Positions 7,506-15,669 of a stretch of 38,387 nt of DNA are shown here, piece by piece. Below the pieces are notes generated by a model. It did not search any database. It saw nothing but the letters and a program-made list of their open reading frames with translations, and was not told where the DNA came from. Location: the NCBI GenBank assembly GCA_026394565.1, contig JAPKYA010000094.1, positions 1-38,387 of the forward strand. Reading direction: 5' to 3'. This DNA is from Methanothrix sp. (GTDB taxonomy: Archaea; Halobacteriota; Methanosarcinia; Methanotrichales; Methanotrichaceae). The translations under genes and the position numbers were made by a program. How positions within the stretch are numbered: the stretch's first letter is position 1; every line of letters starts with the position of its first letter.

Positions 7506-7599
7506 TTTAACTATCACCTCTCATCACCTTAATACCATATCGCTCTTGGCATATTATTCTTTTCAAGCAGGACTAGAATTCTTGCGGGAAAGGTTAATA

Positions 7600-7607
7600 G
7601 CCTATAA
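7600..7607 (+). promoter_or_regulatory. TATA box of the tRNA-Arg gene
   Basis: A TATAAG element (within CCTATAAGC) lies about 23-27 nt before the mature 5' end of the tRNA, the normal archaeal distance. Confidence 0.5.
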
Positions 7608-7626
7608 GCAAACAAGACTCGTCAAT

Positions 7627-7715
7627 GGGCTCGTAGGGTAGTGGACATCCTAGCGGGCTTCGGTGGCTATGGTCGAAGATACCCGCTGACCTGGGTTCGA
7701 GTCCCAGCGAGTCCG
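7627..7715 (+). tRNA. tRNA-Arg (anticodon UCG) with a 17-nt intron
   Basis: The 7-bp acceptor stem is GGGCTCG/CGAGTCC with one G-U pair and discriminator G. The D-arm is GGGT-AGTGGACA-TCCT, with A14, G18G19 and A21 present. The anticodon stem is GCGGG/CCCGC, the T-arm CTGGG-TTCGAGT-CCCAG, and the variable loop has 4 nt. The mature anticodon loop is CTTCGGA with anticodon TCG at 7660-7662. No CCA is encoded. Confidence 0.93.
7664..7680 (+). other. tRNA-Arg intron (canonical bulge-helix-bulge, position 37/38)
   Basis: The 17-nt insert lies after position 37. CTTC of the exon pairs with GAAG of the intron to form the 4-bp central helix. It is flanked by 3-nt bulges GGT (5') and ATA (3'), and GGC/GTC closes a TATG loop inside the intron. 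Cutting after the second base of each bulge gives exactly this intron and a 7-nt anticodon loop. Confidence 0.9.
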
Positions 7716-7739
7716 TTGCTTTTTTTAGCAAAAAAAAAA
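7716..7739 (+). terminator. Hairpin and T-run after tRNA-Arg
   Basis: TTGCT (7716-7720) and AGCAA (7727-7731) flank a T-run directly after the tRNA 3' end. The following A-run gives a U-tract to transcripts of the leftward gene that ends at 7768, so the site may serve both directions. Confidence 0.6.
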
Positions 7740-7767
7740 TAGAAAGCTGCGTGGGAGCCTAAAAAAT

Positions 7768-9306
7768 TTATCCGGAGGGATCAATCTCCGTGGAATTTTG
7801 CTCTTCTACGCCAGCCCTTGCTTTTATTTTTGTGTACGTTACGGCATGGTTATTTGAGTTGTCGGGATCGTATTGTGCACCGTACACGTATGCCGTATTG
7901 TAGATCTGTCCTGCTGTCGCAACCGATGGTGCTCTCACTGTAAGCACGAGCTTTGCGCTGCGATATTTGGTCAGACCTCCCACATTCCATAGCCCAGTGG
8001 CATTTTTATATTTGCCCTGGCTGGCCTTTTGGGAGACGAAACTCATTTCAGACGGCAGGAAATCCTCCACAGTAACATCGGATGCGCTATCCGGTCCTCT
8101 GTTGGTCACAGTGATCACGTAATTCAGCAATCCGCCTGCAGGCACAGGATTTGGCGAACATGTCTTGGTTATGGCCAGATTGGATTTGCTGAGGGGCTTA
8201 GCCGGTACCACTACCACCAGAACGGATTCGGAATAGGCCGACACCAAACGATCCGAGGCCTTTGCCACCAGTTTATATACACCAGGCATTGCATCATGCC
8301 AGACAACCGAATAGGGTGACTCCGTCTCACGGGCCTTGCCCAGGCTCTTTGAGTTCGCAAAGAACTCCACGCTTCTCACAGGACGGCTGTCGGTGACATC
8401 TGCCGTAATGGTGATGTCTGCAGGGGCTGTGAATATCTCTCCTGCCAGGGGACTTGTGATTTCCACCATGGGTTCAGGTGGATTGACGGTTATTACTACA
8501 GGCAACGATGAACAGGTTTTTCCATTGGAATCCGTGGCTCTGGCTGTCAAGGTGTGAGGACCTATTAACAGCGATGCGATGAAGGTAACTGCACAATCGG
8601 CCGCCCCTATTTCACAGAAATCTCCACCTAGATGGGTCAGACCATCATAGAATTGAATCCCTCCCACAATATCTCCTGTGGAGGTGGCACGGATGGGGAC
8701 CAAAGCCACCCCGGTAAGTGGATCGGCCGTGAATATCTCCCCGTTCATAGGGCGGCGGATTCTCACGGACGGCGGATGGTAAAGCAAGAGCACGTCAATA
8801 GAGACGGTGATATTCTGCAGATGACCTGTCCCATCATCGACTGCAATGACGATCGAATCATTGCCCACATAGCCCTCTTCAGGGACGTAGATGATATTAG
8901 GCCCTGTTCCGCTTATGTTTCCGTGGCTGGGCAAACCGACGACTGTGTAGCTCAATAGATCGTTATTGACATCGTTTGCCGTTAGTTTAATGAATTGAGC
9001 GGTATCATTTCCAGTTACTACTCTTTGCACCACGGCAGAAGATGATCTATTCAGATTCAGGTAACCGAAAGCTACCGTTTCCGTGTTAAAAGCGCTCTGC
9101 TCGCCGGCGAGATATTCTCCGTTGCTGTCGTAGGCCAGTGCCGATCCATCATCAACCTCGGCCATCAAGTTCCACTGTTGTTCACAGGTTTGATTCACGT
9201 CGTCGCATGGCGCTTGACTGCCCGATGCGATTGTCAAAAATAGTGCCATGAGCAATATCGTCTTGAAAATCGCCCCTGGAACCTTGAACACCAATCCAAC
9301 ACCCAT
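7768..9306 (-). CDS. Secreted surface protein with Ig-like and DUF11 repeats
   Basis: The 512-residue product has an N-terminal signal peptide (hydrophobic core about 15-29, before GSQAPC). A cadherin-like Ig domain follows at about 95-170 (LTANDVNNDLLSYTVVGLPS to DSIVIAVDDG). Two Ig-like units follow with the recurring opening V(R/E)I(R/T)xPxxGEIFTA. The last is a DUF11-type domain at about 375-490 (TKTCSPNPVPAGG, then VEDFLPSEM). No C-terminal membrane anchor or PGF-CTERM signal is visible, so it is probably released or bound non-covalently to the envelope. ATG at 9306 is used because GGAGA ends 6 nt before it; an ATG at 9312 is too close. Confidence 0.8.
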   Translation of the reverse strand: MGVGLVFKVPGAIFKTILLMALFLTIASGSQAPCDDVNQTCEQQWNLMAEVDDGSALAYDSNGEYLAGEQSAFNTETVAFGYLNLNRSSSAVVQRVVTGNDTAQFIKLTANDVNNDLLSYTVVGLPSHGNISGTGPNIIYVPEEGYVGNDSIVIAVDDGTGHLQNITVSIDVLLLYHPPSVRIRRPMNGEIFTADPLTGVALVPIRATSTGDIVGGIQFYDGLTHLGGDFCEIGAADCAVTFIASLLIGPHTLTARATDSNGKTCSSLPVVITVNPPEPMVEITSPLAGEIFTAPADITITADVTDSRPVRSVEFFANSKSLGKARETESPYSVVWHDAMPGVYKLVAKASDRLVSAYSESVLVVVVPAKPLSKSNLAITKTCSPNPVPAGGLLNYVITVTNRGPDSASDVTVEDFLPSEMSFVSQKASQGKYKNATGLWNVGGLTKYRSAKLVLTVRAPSVATAGQIYNTAYVYGAQYDPDNSNNHAVTYTKIKARAGVEEQNSTEIDPSG

Positions 9307-9352
9307 AATCATTCTCCGTATTTTGTTTAAGTGATAGATAATGTTGGATGCG

Positions 9353-9360
9353 AGTATAAG
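9353..9360 (-). promoter_or_regulatory. TATA box of the surface-protein gene
   Basis: On the complement TTATACT lies about 50 nt before the ATG at 9306, giving a short 5' leader that contains the GGAGA. This indicates separate transcription from the upstream dys gene. Confidence 0.4.
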
Positions 9361-9419
9361 TAACTATTGTAGAAAATTTGCAATTTGCAAAAAAGTGTAA
9401 TCAATGCCAAATAGCTTAA

Positions 9420-10469
9420 TCACCGCTTTTCGTACCTCAGCTTCAGCCCCTCTTCCTCCCAGTCAAAGACGGGAACGCTCCTCCGCGGGTGGCCCGACTC
9501 CCGCAATGCCTGCACCACGAGCGGCACGGTGATCGTGGCATCGGAGAAGACCTGCACCTTGCTTGCCTCCTTCTTGACCTTGCCCCAGGAGACAGCCTCC
9601 TCGAAGGTGCAGCCGGACAGGCCTCCCCAGTGAGGAGCGTCGGTGGTGTATTGAATGGCATAGCTGTGGCCTCCCGAGTAGTCGCCTATCAGCTCCGCTA
9701 TGACCTCTGTTTGCTGGATGAAGTTCTTGGGAACACCTCCGCCGATGTAAATGACGCCGGTCTGGGCGGACTTTTCCACCATCCGGGTGATCTCGTCCAC
9801 ATCCTTGATCCCATCGACCATGACGCTATGTCCTTCGCGCAATGCCATGACCATGCCTATTCCCCAGGAGCTGTCTCCGAAGGCCGGCACGAAGATGGGC
9901 ACTCCTGTCTTATGGGCCGCGCCCAGGATGGTTGTATCGGGCAGGTCTTTTCCTACCATGTACATCAGCTCGCGTGATGAATAGCGCCGGGCCGGATCCA
10001 GGCTTTTGACGAAGTTCATTATGTGATTGTCGGCTTTATGCAGCTCGATCTCCGACACGAATACGTCGTAGATCCTGTCGATCTTGCATTCATTGAGATA
10101 GGCATCATCTGCGCAGGCGCTGCCCTGGTAGTGAACGATGCCCAGTCCCTCGCACAGGTCGTGAAATAGATTGGCGCCCGTGCTGACCAGGCAGTCCACT
10201 TTCCTCTCTCGCAAGAGGTAGGCGATGAACTCGCCCAGGCCCGCAGGCACCATGGCCCCGGCGAGACCGAGGAAGATGGTGACATCCTCGTCGTGCATGC
10301 GCTTCCAGACCTTCAGAGATGTGCCGAGCTGGCCTCCCTGAAAGCCCATCTTGCTCATATCCGCAACCAGATCGGCAACACCCCTTTCTTTCATGGGAAT
10401 CGTCGTCCTTATCTTCTCGCCATTGCAGATAAAATCATGACTGTGACTGTGATCCATTCCATCCCTCAA
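9420..10469 (-). CDS. dys: Deoxyhypusine synthase
   Basis: This enzyme moves the aminobutyl group of spermidine to a lysine of aIF5A, the first step of hypusine formation. The 349-residue sequence has the NAD-binding and catalytic features of the family: LVSTGANLFHDL, VPAFGDSSWGIG, YIGGGVPKNF, and EAVSWGKV with Lys297 as the predicted covalent lysine. A His-rich N-terminal segment (MDHSHSHD) is unusual. The TTG at 10469 has GGGAGG 7 nt upstream; ATG at 10457 with GAGGG 6 nt upstream is an equally possible start. Other members of this family act on agmatine-type substrates, so exact specificity is inferred. Confidence 0.88.
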   Translation of the reverse strand: MRDGMDHSHSHDFICNGEKIRTTIPMKERGVADLVADMSKMGFQGGQLGTSLKVWKRMHDEDVTIFLGLAGAMVPAGLGEFIAYLLRERKVDCLVSTGANLFHDLCEGLGIVHYQGSACADDAYLNECKIDRIYDVFVSEIELHKADNHIMNFVKSLDPARRYSSRELMYMVGKDLPDTTILGAAHKTGVPIFVPAFGDSSWGIGMVMALREGHSVMVDGIKDVDEITRMVEKSAQTGVIYIGGGVPKNFIQQTEVIAELIGDYSGGHSYAIQYTTDAPHWGGLSGCTFEEAVSWGKVKKEASKVQVFSDATITVPLVVQALRESGHPRRSVPVFDWEEEGLKLRYEKR

Positions 10470-10515
10470 GATTTTTCCTCCCTAGTGTCGGTCTGTATAC
10501 GTTTAAAGATTATCC

Positions 10516-10764
10516 ATCGGAAGCTGTCCAGCCTGTTGCACCGGTGTTCTTGAGGCGAACCTGAACAGCAACGTCATCGGCGTAGCCCACATCGGCTGGA
10601 TCTCTCGCGATCCCCTGGCTGACAATCAGCTCAAGGGTCGTCATGCCGAGTATGGGCGATCGGTCGAGGATCTGACTGGCGTTTTTTCCATCGAGAAGTT
10701 CATCCAGCTCTGGGGTAACTCCACATGCGTAGCCATCAGCGCTGACTGGCTACCGTGCGTGTAA
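10516..10764 (+). pseudogene. 5'-truncated copy of the secreted Cys-rich gene at 36863-37666
   Basis: This is 83 codons in one open frame ending in TAA. They encode CPACCTGVLEANLNSNVIGV and continue to STCVAISADWLPCV, almost identical to the C-terminal third of the protein at 36863-37666. There is no start codon, ribosome-binding site or signal peptide, and homology fades at about 10505-10520 within the dys promoter region. DNA identity is high, with most differences in third codon positions. It is therefore the 3' end of a once functional gene, on the opposite strand to its relatives. Confidence 0.85.
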
Positions 10765-10891
10765 TCGTTGATAGTCCCATCTCCTTTTTTATCAATTTAG
10801 ACTGCGTCCGGATCTTGCATAATGATTTTAAAAGGAGGAGGGAATGGCCTGGAAGGCGGCCCTCGATTGTGCCGGCAAGCCGATCGCGTCT

Positions 10892-11173
10892 TCAGACGGC
10901 AATTGTGCAGAGTCCTGGAGCCGAACCATTGGGGGTGAGCTTGCAGATGCGGCCCCCCAAGCCGACCTCTACATAGCCGCCGATGGGTTTCGCATCGAAG
11001 TCATGGGTTGCCAGATAGAAGGCCAGATCCTGCGCGTCCATGTGGGGATCATCGAAAGACGATATTGCGGACTTCAAGTCCGAGAGGGAGGCTTTCGATG
11101 CGCTGACCGTTGGCAGCGCCAGCATGATCACAATCGAGATGAGACATATTGCACTTATTTCCTTCCAAGCCAT
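10892..11173 (-). CDS. Small secreted protein of unknown function
   Basis: The 93-residue product starts MAWKEISAICLISIVIMLAL, a good signal peptide with a likely cleavage after TVSAS. The mature part (about 68 residues) contains SDLKSAISSFDDPH and two cysteines (one each in GGRICKL and GLCTIAV) that could form a disulfide. The family is not recognised. ATG at 11173 is chosen over an upstream ATG at 11230 because AGGTG lies 5 nt before it and CTATATAC sits about 25-30 nt upstream. A gene of similar length can be read on the other strand but has no signals. Confidence 0.65.
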   Translation of the reverse strand: MAWKEISAICLISIVIMLALPTVSASKASLSDLKSAISSFDDPHMDAQDLAFYLATHDFDAKPIGGYVEVGLGGRICKLTPNGSAPGLCTIAV

Positions 11174-11429
11174 AGTTACACCTGAGCACTTCAAGAGTAT
11201 ATAGACGATTGAGTACAACTTAGACGCCAAATTTTAACAGATCCGACCGCAATAGCTGCCACCTGAATTTGATAGATGGCTGGGGCAGCATACATTTGGG
11301 ATTTCGCGGCTTCGCGTTATACCCTGGTATATCGCACAAAGCCGCTAAGGGCGCGTAGAAGGCAACCAGGATAGTTGTGCGGACAGTGTCTGCACTGTCA
11401 TCTTGTTTTCAAAAAAGCTGCATCTCTCC
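11174..11429. other. Intergenic region with inverted repeats
   Basis: No gene is supported here. GCGGCTT (11306-11312) and AAGCCGC (11339-11345) form a 7-bp inverted repeat with a 26-nt loop. ACAGTG (11383-11388) and CACTGT (11393-11398) form a tight 6-bp hairpin downstream of the leftward deaminase gene that could help terminate its transcript. The TATA box of the small secreted-protein gene lies near 11194-11204. Confidence 0.45.
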
Positions 11430-11888
11430 TCACATACTCCATTCCTTCACCCTTACTACCTCAATTCCCGCCTGCTGCAAAAAATTCAGCGCCGTCCCAT
11501 CCGGGTAGCTCTGCTGGTAGACCACTTTTGTCACCCGGGCATTGATCATCATCTTGGCGCAGAGGACGCAGGGCTGGTGAGTGCAGTAGAGCGTCGCCCC
11601 CTCAATGCTGATGCCGTGCAGCGCCGCCTGAATGATGGCATTCTGCTCCGCATGCACCGCCCGGCACAGCTCGTGGTGCGTGCCGCTCTCGACATTCTCG
11701 CGAGCGCAGCCCACCAGGTCACAGTGCTCCAGGCCGGAGGGCGCGCCATTGTAGCCGGTGCTGAGAATGCGCTTGTTCCTCACGAAGAGCGCACCCACCT
11801 GATTTCGCAGACAGGTGGAGCGCTTGGCCACTACCGTGGCAATCTCCATGAAGTACTGATCCAAGGTGGGGCGGATGAGGGGAGACAT
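11430..11888 (-). CDS. dCMP deaminase-like zinc enzyme
   Basis: This is a member of the cytidine/deoxycytidylate deaminase family, which makes dUMP for thymidylate synthesis. Zinc and catalytic motifs are VHAEQNAI (His and proton-shuttling Glu) and QPCVLCAKM (two zinc cysteines). The TGYNGAPSGLEHCD segment is typical of dCMP deaminases and ComEB. ATG at 11888 (MSPLIRPTLDQYFMEIA) fits the usual family start. The frame is open 13 codons further (GTG at 11927, TTG at 11912), with GGGGTGA close to the GTG, so the start is uncertain. AT-rich TTCTTAATC lies at the right distance for a leaderless mRNA from 11888. Confidence 0.85.
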   Translation of the reverse strand: MSPLIRPTLDQYFMEIATVVAKRSTCLRNQVGALFVRNKRILSTGYNGAPSGLEHCDLVGCARENVESGTHHELCRAVHAEQNAIIQAALHGISIEGATLYCTHQPCVLCAKMMINARVTKVVYQQSYPDGTALNFLQQAGIEVVRVKEWSM

Positions 11889-12059
11889 CTGGTGTGGGAT
11901 TTGATTCTTCAAGATTAAGAATATCACCCCAGGAAGAAGGCTTCGGGATGATGAGGATATTCTGTGTGGCCACTGGAGGCCGTTTGCCTTTTAGGCTAAA
12001 TTTAATTAGCTAGAGATGCAGTCTATACACAGAAGGCATAGTTTCTGGGTCGAATATGG

Positions 12060-13658
12060 ATGATCATCCTGGCAGCTCTCTTACTCTTGATTGGGCTGTC
12101 TGCAGGAGTGCCGGATAATCGAGTCGTTTCGGCGAGCGAGGTACGGGCTACCATAAAAGCAGGTGATCCTGCGGATTTCGACAACTACATTGTTAAAGGC
12201 GATTTGGACCTCAGTGGAATGAAAATAGAAGACGAGATTCACTTTAACCATACCAGTTTTCGAGGTTCAGCGAATTTTGCATCCACGACCTTCAATGGCG
12301 ATGCCAACTTCAATGGTGCAGTCTTCATTGGCACTGCCGACTTCGGTGATGCGATCTTTTGCCGCTATGCTGATTTCCGAAAAACTGAATTTGAAGGCGA
12401 AGCTTACTTCTGGGACGCCATCTTCAATGGTACTGCCTACTCTGTAGACAAGGACTTAAGCTACGATGCAACCAACGGATTCGTAATCATTACCTTTGAT
12501 GGCACTAACCGGGATACATTCCCGAATGGTGATGTTGACTTCAGCGGTGCGAACTTCAAACGTGATTCTTGGTTCTCAAACGCAGACTTCAACGGCACTG
12601 CCAACTTTAGGGACGTGGTTTTTAGTGGCGAAACCAACTTCTATGAGGCAGACTTCAACGCTTCTACATACTTCAGTAATTCAAGCTTTAACAACAATGC
12701 AGAATTCGAGAACTCGACCTTTGAGGGCATTGTCTACTACCAGGATGCGAATTTCAAACGCTATGCATGGTTCTCAAATGCAGACTTCAACGGCTCTGCG
12801 GAGTTTGAGGATGCAACCTTCGACGATGCAGCCTGGTTCTTGAAAGCGGATTTTAGAGGCAATGCGAACTTCCCTGACGCAATCTTCGATGGCCGTGTAT
12901 CATTCAGGGGCACTAGATTCAATATAACTGATTTCTCTGCAACGCAATTCAATGAAGCGACTCAATTTGACGATTCAAAGTTCAATGGAATAGCAAGCTT
13001 TAATGGGAGTCGGTTTAAGGGAGATGCGCTCTTTGAAAACACAACGTTTCACGGTGAGCTTTCATTAACAAAGACGAGATATGATAAGTTATTTATTAGA
13101 TGGCATAATATTAAAAGCGGCATTAACTACGACGATACGGCTTATCTGTCCCTCATGAAGAACTTCAAGGACCTGGGCTACTACGAGGATTACGATAGCT
13201 GCTACTTCCAGTACCGCAAGGCGCATAGAGGCCAACCTTGGCCTGCGGTAAGCGGCTGTGAGGCGTCCATAAGAAAAGCCATAGATTATCCCATGGAGTT
13301 GTTCTATGGCTACGGCACAAAGCCATTCAATGCCTTTTCATTCTCCCTGGTAATTGTGGTAGTCTTTGCCCTATTCTGGTGGGCTCTGGGACTGGGCGGG
13401 CCAAAGGACAGGACCCAAGCCAGCCTTCCGCCGGGCGAGGAGTGGCTGGACGGCGACATCACCGACATCCTGGGCTTCAGCGTCACCGTCTTCCTGTCCG
13501 GGACGCGGTTTTTCATCGATCCGCCGGCTTTGCCCAGAATAGAAGGGCGATCGAGATCAATGATCAAAAAGGCCTTCATACTGGAGAGGCTGCTTGGAGC
13601 GCTGTTTTCCATCCTGTTCTTCATCGCCATCAGCGGAACGATAGTGAGGTCATCCTGA
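12060..13658 (+). CDS. Pentapeptide-repeat protein with a C-terminal membrane (channel-like) region
   Basis: The 532-residue protein starts with a signal or anchor helix (about 2-17). Residues about 40-345 form a long run of pentapeptide repeats, seen as recurring A(D/N/E)F, G(T/S)A and (T/A)xF every five residues, predicted to fold as a right-handed square beta-helix outside the cell. After a Cys-containing linker (about 380-405) come two hydrophobic helices (about 420-440 and 508-528). Between them DILGFSVTVFLSGTRFF could be a re-entrant pore-like segment. Related archaeal proteins carry an ion-channel-type domain here, but no selectivity filter such as TVGYG is present. No clear ribosome-binding site precedes the ATG. 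Confidence 0.7.
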   Translation: MIILAALLLLIGLSAGVPDNRVVSASEVRATIKAGDPADFDNYIVKGDLDLSGMKIEDEIHFNHTSFRGSANFASTTFNGDANFNGAVFIGTADFGDAIFCRYADFRKTEFEGEAYFWDAIFNGTAYSVDKDLSYDATNGFVIITFDGTNRDTFPNGDVDFSGANFKRDSWFSNADFNGTANFRDVVFSGETNFYEADFNASTYFSNSSFNNNAEFENSTFEGIVYYQDANFKRYAWFSNADFNGSAEFEDATFDDAAWFLKADFRGNANFPDAIFDGRVSFRGTRFNITDFSATQFNEATQFDDSKFNGIASFNGSRFKGDALFENTTFHGELSLTKTRYDKLFIRWHNIKSGINYDDTAYLSLMKNFKDLGYYEDYDSCYFQYRKAHRGQPWPAVSGCEASIRKAIDYPMELFYGYGTKPFNAFSFSLVIVVVFALFWWALGLGGPKDRTQASLPPGEEWLDGDITDILGFSVTVFLSGTRFFIDPPALPRIEGRSRSMIKKAFILERLLGALFSILFFIAISGTIVRSS

Positions 13659-13724
13659 AGGATAATCCCGCCGTAGGCCCGCAACAACAAGCTTAATATT
13701 CCCTTCCCGCCTCGAATTGAGGCT

Positions 13725-15221
13725 ATGTCTATTCATTGGGCTGACGTCATCGCCGAGAAGCTCGAGAAGAGCGGCCCTCACACCATTGCCACGGGCATAA
13801 CACCCTCCGGGCCGGTCCATATCGGAAACATGCGCGAGGTCATGACGGCAGAGGCCGTCTACCGTGCCCTGCTTGACCGGGGTGTAGAGGCAAAGCTCAT
13901 CTACATCGCCGACACCTACGATCGCCTGCGAAGGCTCTACCCCTTCCTGCCGGAGAGCTTCACCGAGCACATCGGTAAGCCGCTCTCGGAAATACCCTGC
14001 CCCCTGGGATGCTGCGCCAGCTACGCCGACCATTTTCTTAATCCCTTCTTGAAAAGCATGGAGAGGCTGGGCATCAAGCCCCAGGTCTACCGCGCCGATG
14101 TGCTCTACAAGGAAGGCAAGTACAATGAGGCCATCAAGACCGCGCTGCGGCGCAAAGACGACATCGCCCGCATCTTAAAAGAGGTCTCAGGCCGCGATGT
14201 TCCGGCGGGATGGAGCCCCTTTGATGCCATCTGCCCCACATGCGGCCGCACCAACACCACCCACGTCACGGGCTTTGATCTGGAAGGCGAGACGGTGGAC
14301 TACGAATGCTCCTGCGGCTCGAAGGGCACCGTCTCCATGAGCGGCGGAGGGAAGCTGGTCTGGCGGGTGGACTGGCCGGCCCGCTGGCCCATTTTTAATG
14401 TTACTGTGGAGCCCTTTGGCAAGGACCACGCCACATCCGGCGGCTCCTACGACACCGGCAAGCGCATCAGCGAAGAGATCTACGGCTACCCTGCTCCCTT
14501 CCCCATGGTCTACGAGTGGATCCACCTCAAAGGCGTGGGCGCCATGCACAGCTCCACGGGAATTGTGGTCACCATTCAGGAGATGCTGGACGTGGTGCCC
14601 CCCGAGGTCCTGCGCTACCTGATCATCAGGAACAAGCCAGAGAAGCACATCGAGTTTGATCCAGGACTGCCGCTGCTTTCCCTGGTGGACGAGTACGACC
14701 AGCGAAAGGGCGATGAGAGGGCCATTGAGCTATCCAATATCAGTAAGAGCGGGCCCTTCGAGATTCCCTTCCGCCACATGGTCACGGCAGTGCAGATCGC
14801 TCGCGGTGACGAGGACGGTCTCTTCGTAGCCCTGAAAAGATCCGGCTACGATGTCATCACCAGGCGCGAAGAGATCTTAGGCCGGGCAAGAAATGTGCAG
14901 ACCTGGCTGGACAAATATGCGCCGGCCTACGTAAAGTTCCAGGTGCAAGAGACGCTTCCTGTCGCGGTCAAGAATCTCACGCCCCAGGAAAGACAGGGCC
15001 TGGGCATCTTGGCCGAGCAGGTAGAGGAGAAAACGGCAGCCGACATTCACGAACTGGTCTATGCCGTGGCCAAGGAGCAGGGCCTCGACTCCAAGAAGTT
15101 CTTCCAGGCCATCTACTTGGCATTCCTGGGCGACCGGCAGGGCCCCAAGGTGGGCTGGTTCTTGGCCAGTCTGGAGAGAGGCTTTGTGAAAGCCAGGCTG
15201 AAGGAAGCGGCTACTGCTTAG
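13725..15221 (+). CDS. lysS: Lysyl-tRNA synthetase, class I
   Basis: This enzyme charges tRNA-Lys and is the archaeal-type class I enzyme, unrelated to bacterial and eukaryotic class II. The product has 498 residues. The HIGH-type motif is HIGN at 32-35 within SGPVHIGNMR, and the KMSKS-type signature is MHSSTG at 274-279. A Cys cluster (CPTCG, then CSCG) is inserted at about 168-206. The C-terminal half is the helical anticodon-binding domain. The ATG follows TTGAGGCT. A deoxyribosyltransferase-like gene and a phosphoesterase follow on the same strand. Confidence 0.96.
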   Translation: MSIHWADVIAEKLEKSGPHTIATGITPSGPVHIGNMREVMTAEAVYRALLDRGVEAKLIYIADTYDRLRRLYPFLPESFTEHIGKPLSEIPCPLGCCASYADHFLNPFLKSMERLGIKPQVYRADVLYKEGKYNEAIKTALRRKDDIARILKEVSGRDVPAGWSPFDAICPTCGRTNTTHVTGFDLEGETVDYECSCGSKGTVSMSGGGKLVWRVDWPARWPIFNVTVEPFGKDHATSGGSYDTGKRISEEIYGYPAPFPMVYEWIHLKGVGAMHSSTGIVVTIQEMLDVVPPEVLRYLIIRNKPEKHIEFDPGLPLLSLVDEYDQRKGDERAIELSNISKSGPFEIPFRHMVTAVQIARGDEDGLFVALKRSGYDVITRREEILGRARNVQTWLDKYAPAYVKFQVQETLPVAVKNLTPQERQGLGILAEQVEEKTAADIHELVYAVAKEQGLDSKKFFQAIYLAFLGDRQGPKVGWFLASLERGFVKARLKEAATA

Positions 15222-15230
15222 ATATGAAAT

Positions 15231-15292
15231 TTCTTTGCGTCTTTGTGGTTGGGTGCAACTTACGGTCACCACAAAGGCACAAAGACACGAAG
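15231..15292. repeat. Imperfect inverted repeat of CTTTGTG-type units
   Basis: CTTTGCGTCTTTGTGGT (15233-15249) is answered by ACCACAAAGGCACAAAGACACGAAG (15268-15292 in total), with ACCACAAAG exactly complementary. It lies between lysS and the next gene. The CTTTGTG/CACAAAG composition resembles dispersed intergenic repeats seen in many prokaryotes; a related TCTGTG/TCCGTG stretch lies at 25395-25432. Confidence 0.5.
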
Positions 15293-15309
15293 GCTTCGAG
15301 GCAGATGTC

Positions 15310-15669
15310 ATGATGCACAAGATCTACCTCTCCGGCCCGCTCTTCTCGCAAGGCGAGATCGCCTGGGGCGAGCGCGTCAAGTCCTTCCTAAAAGATCGGC
15401 TGGAAAATGTTGAGATCATCTGGCCCCATGAGATCGTTCCCTGCCTTGCATTGCCGGCGCAGATCTTCCAGGCTAATTTGCAGGCGTTAAGCGAATGCGA
15501 TGTCATGGTGGCCATGCTGGACGGACCTCAGGTGGAAGACGGCACCGCCTGGGAGATAGGCTACTTCTTCATGCAGGGCAAAAAAATCCTGGGGCTAAGA
15601 ACTGACTTTCGCCGCGCCGGAGAGACGGACAATTCGCGCGTCAACCTCATGAAGAGGCTATTGGATTGA
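15310..15669 (+). CDS. Nucleoside 2-deoxyribosyltransferase-like protein
   Basis: The 119-residue product has the family's IYLSGPLF opening, an internal ECDVMVAMLDGPQVEDGTAWEIG with the expected catalytic Glu in AWEIG, and a GKKILGLRTDFRR tail. The fold breaks or exchanges N-glycosidic bonds of deoxynucleosides; archaeal members may act in nucleotide salvage or cleaning, so the substrate is not certain. ATG at 15310 has GAGG 8 nt upstream; the frame is open further back through the inverted repeat but without family similarity. It overlaps the next gene by four bases. Confidence 0.8.
   Translation: MMHKIYLSGPLFSQGEIAWGERVKSFLKDRLENVEIIWPHEIVPCLALPAQIFQANLQALSECDVMVAMLDGPQVEDGTAWEIGYFFMQGKKILGLRTDFRRAGETDNSRVNLMKRLLD

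Noticed and set aside
6780-7532. 250-codon rightward frame over the Cys-rich, zinc-ribbon and DUF504 genes
   Set aside because: It is antisense to three better-supported genes (one with clear family similarity) and has no ribosome-binding site or domain.
10844-11185. Rightward frame opposite the small secreted-protein gene
   Set aside because: The complementary frame has a signal peptide, ribosome-binding site and TATA box; this one has GGAGG upstream but an unstructured composition and no recognisable fold.
11403-11918. Rightward 171-codon frame
   Set aside because: Antisense shadow of the dCMP deaminase gene, whose zinc motifs are conserved.
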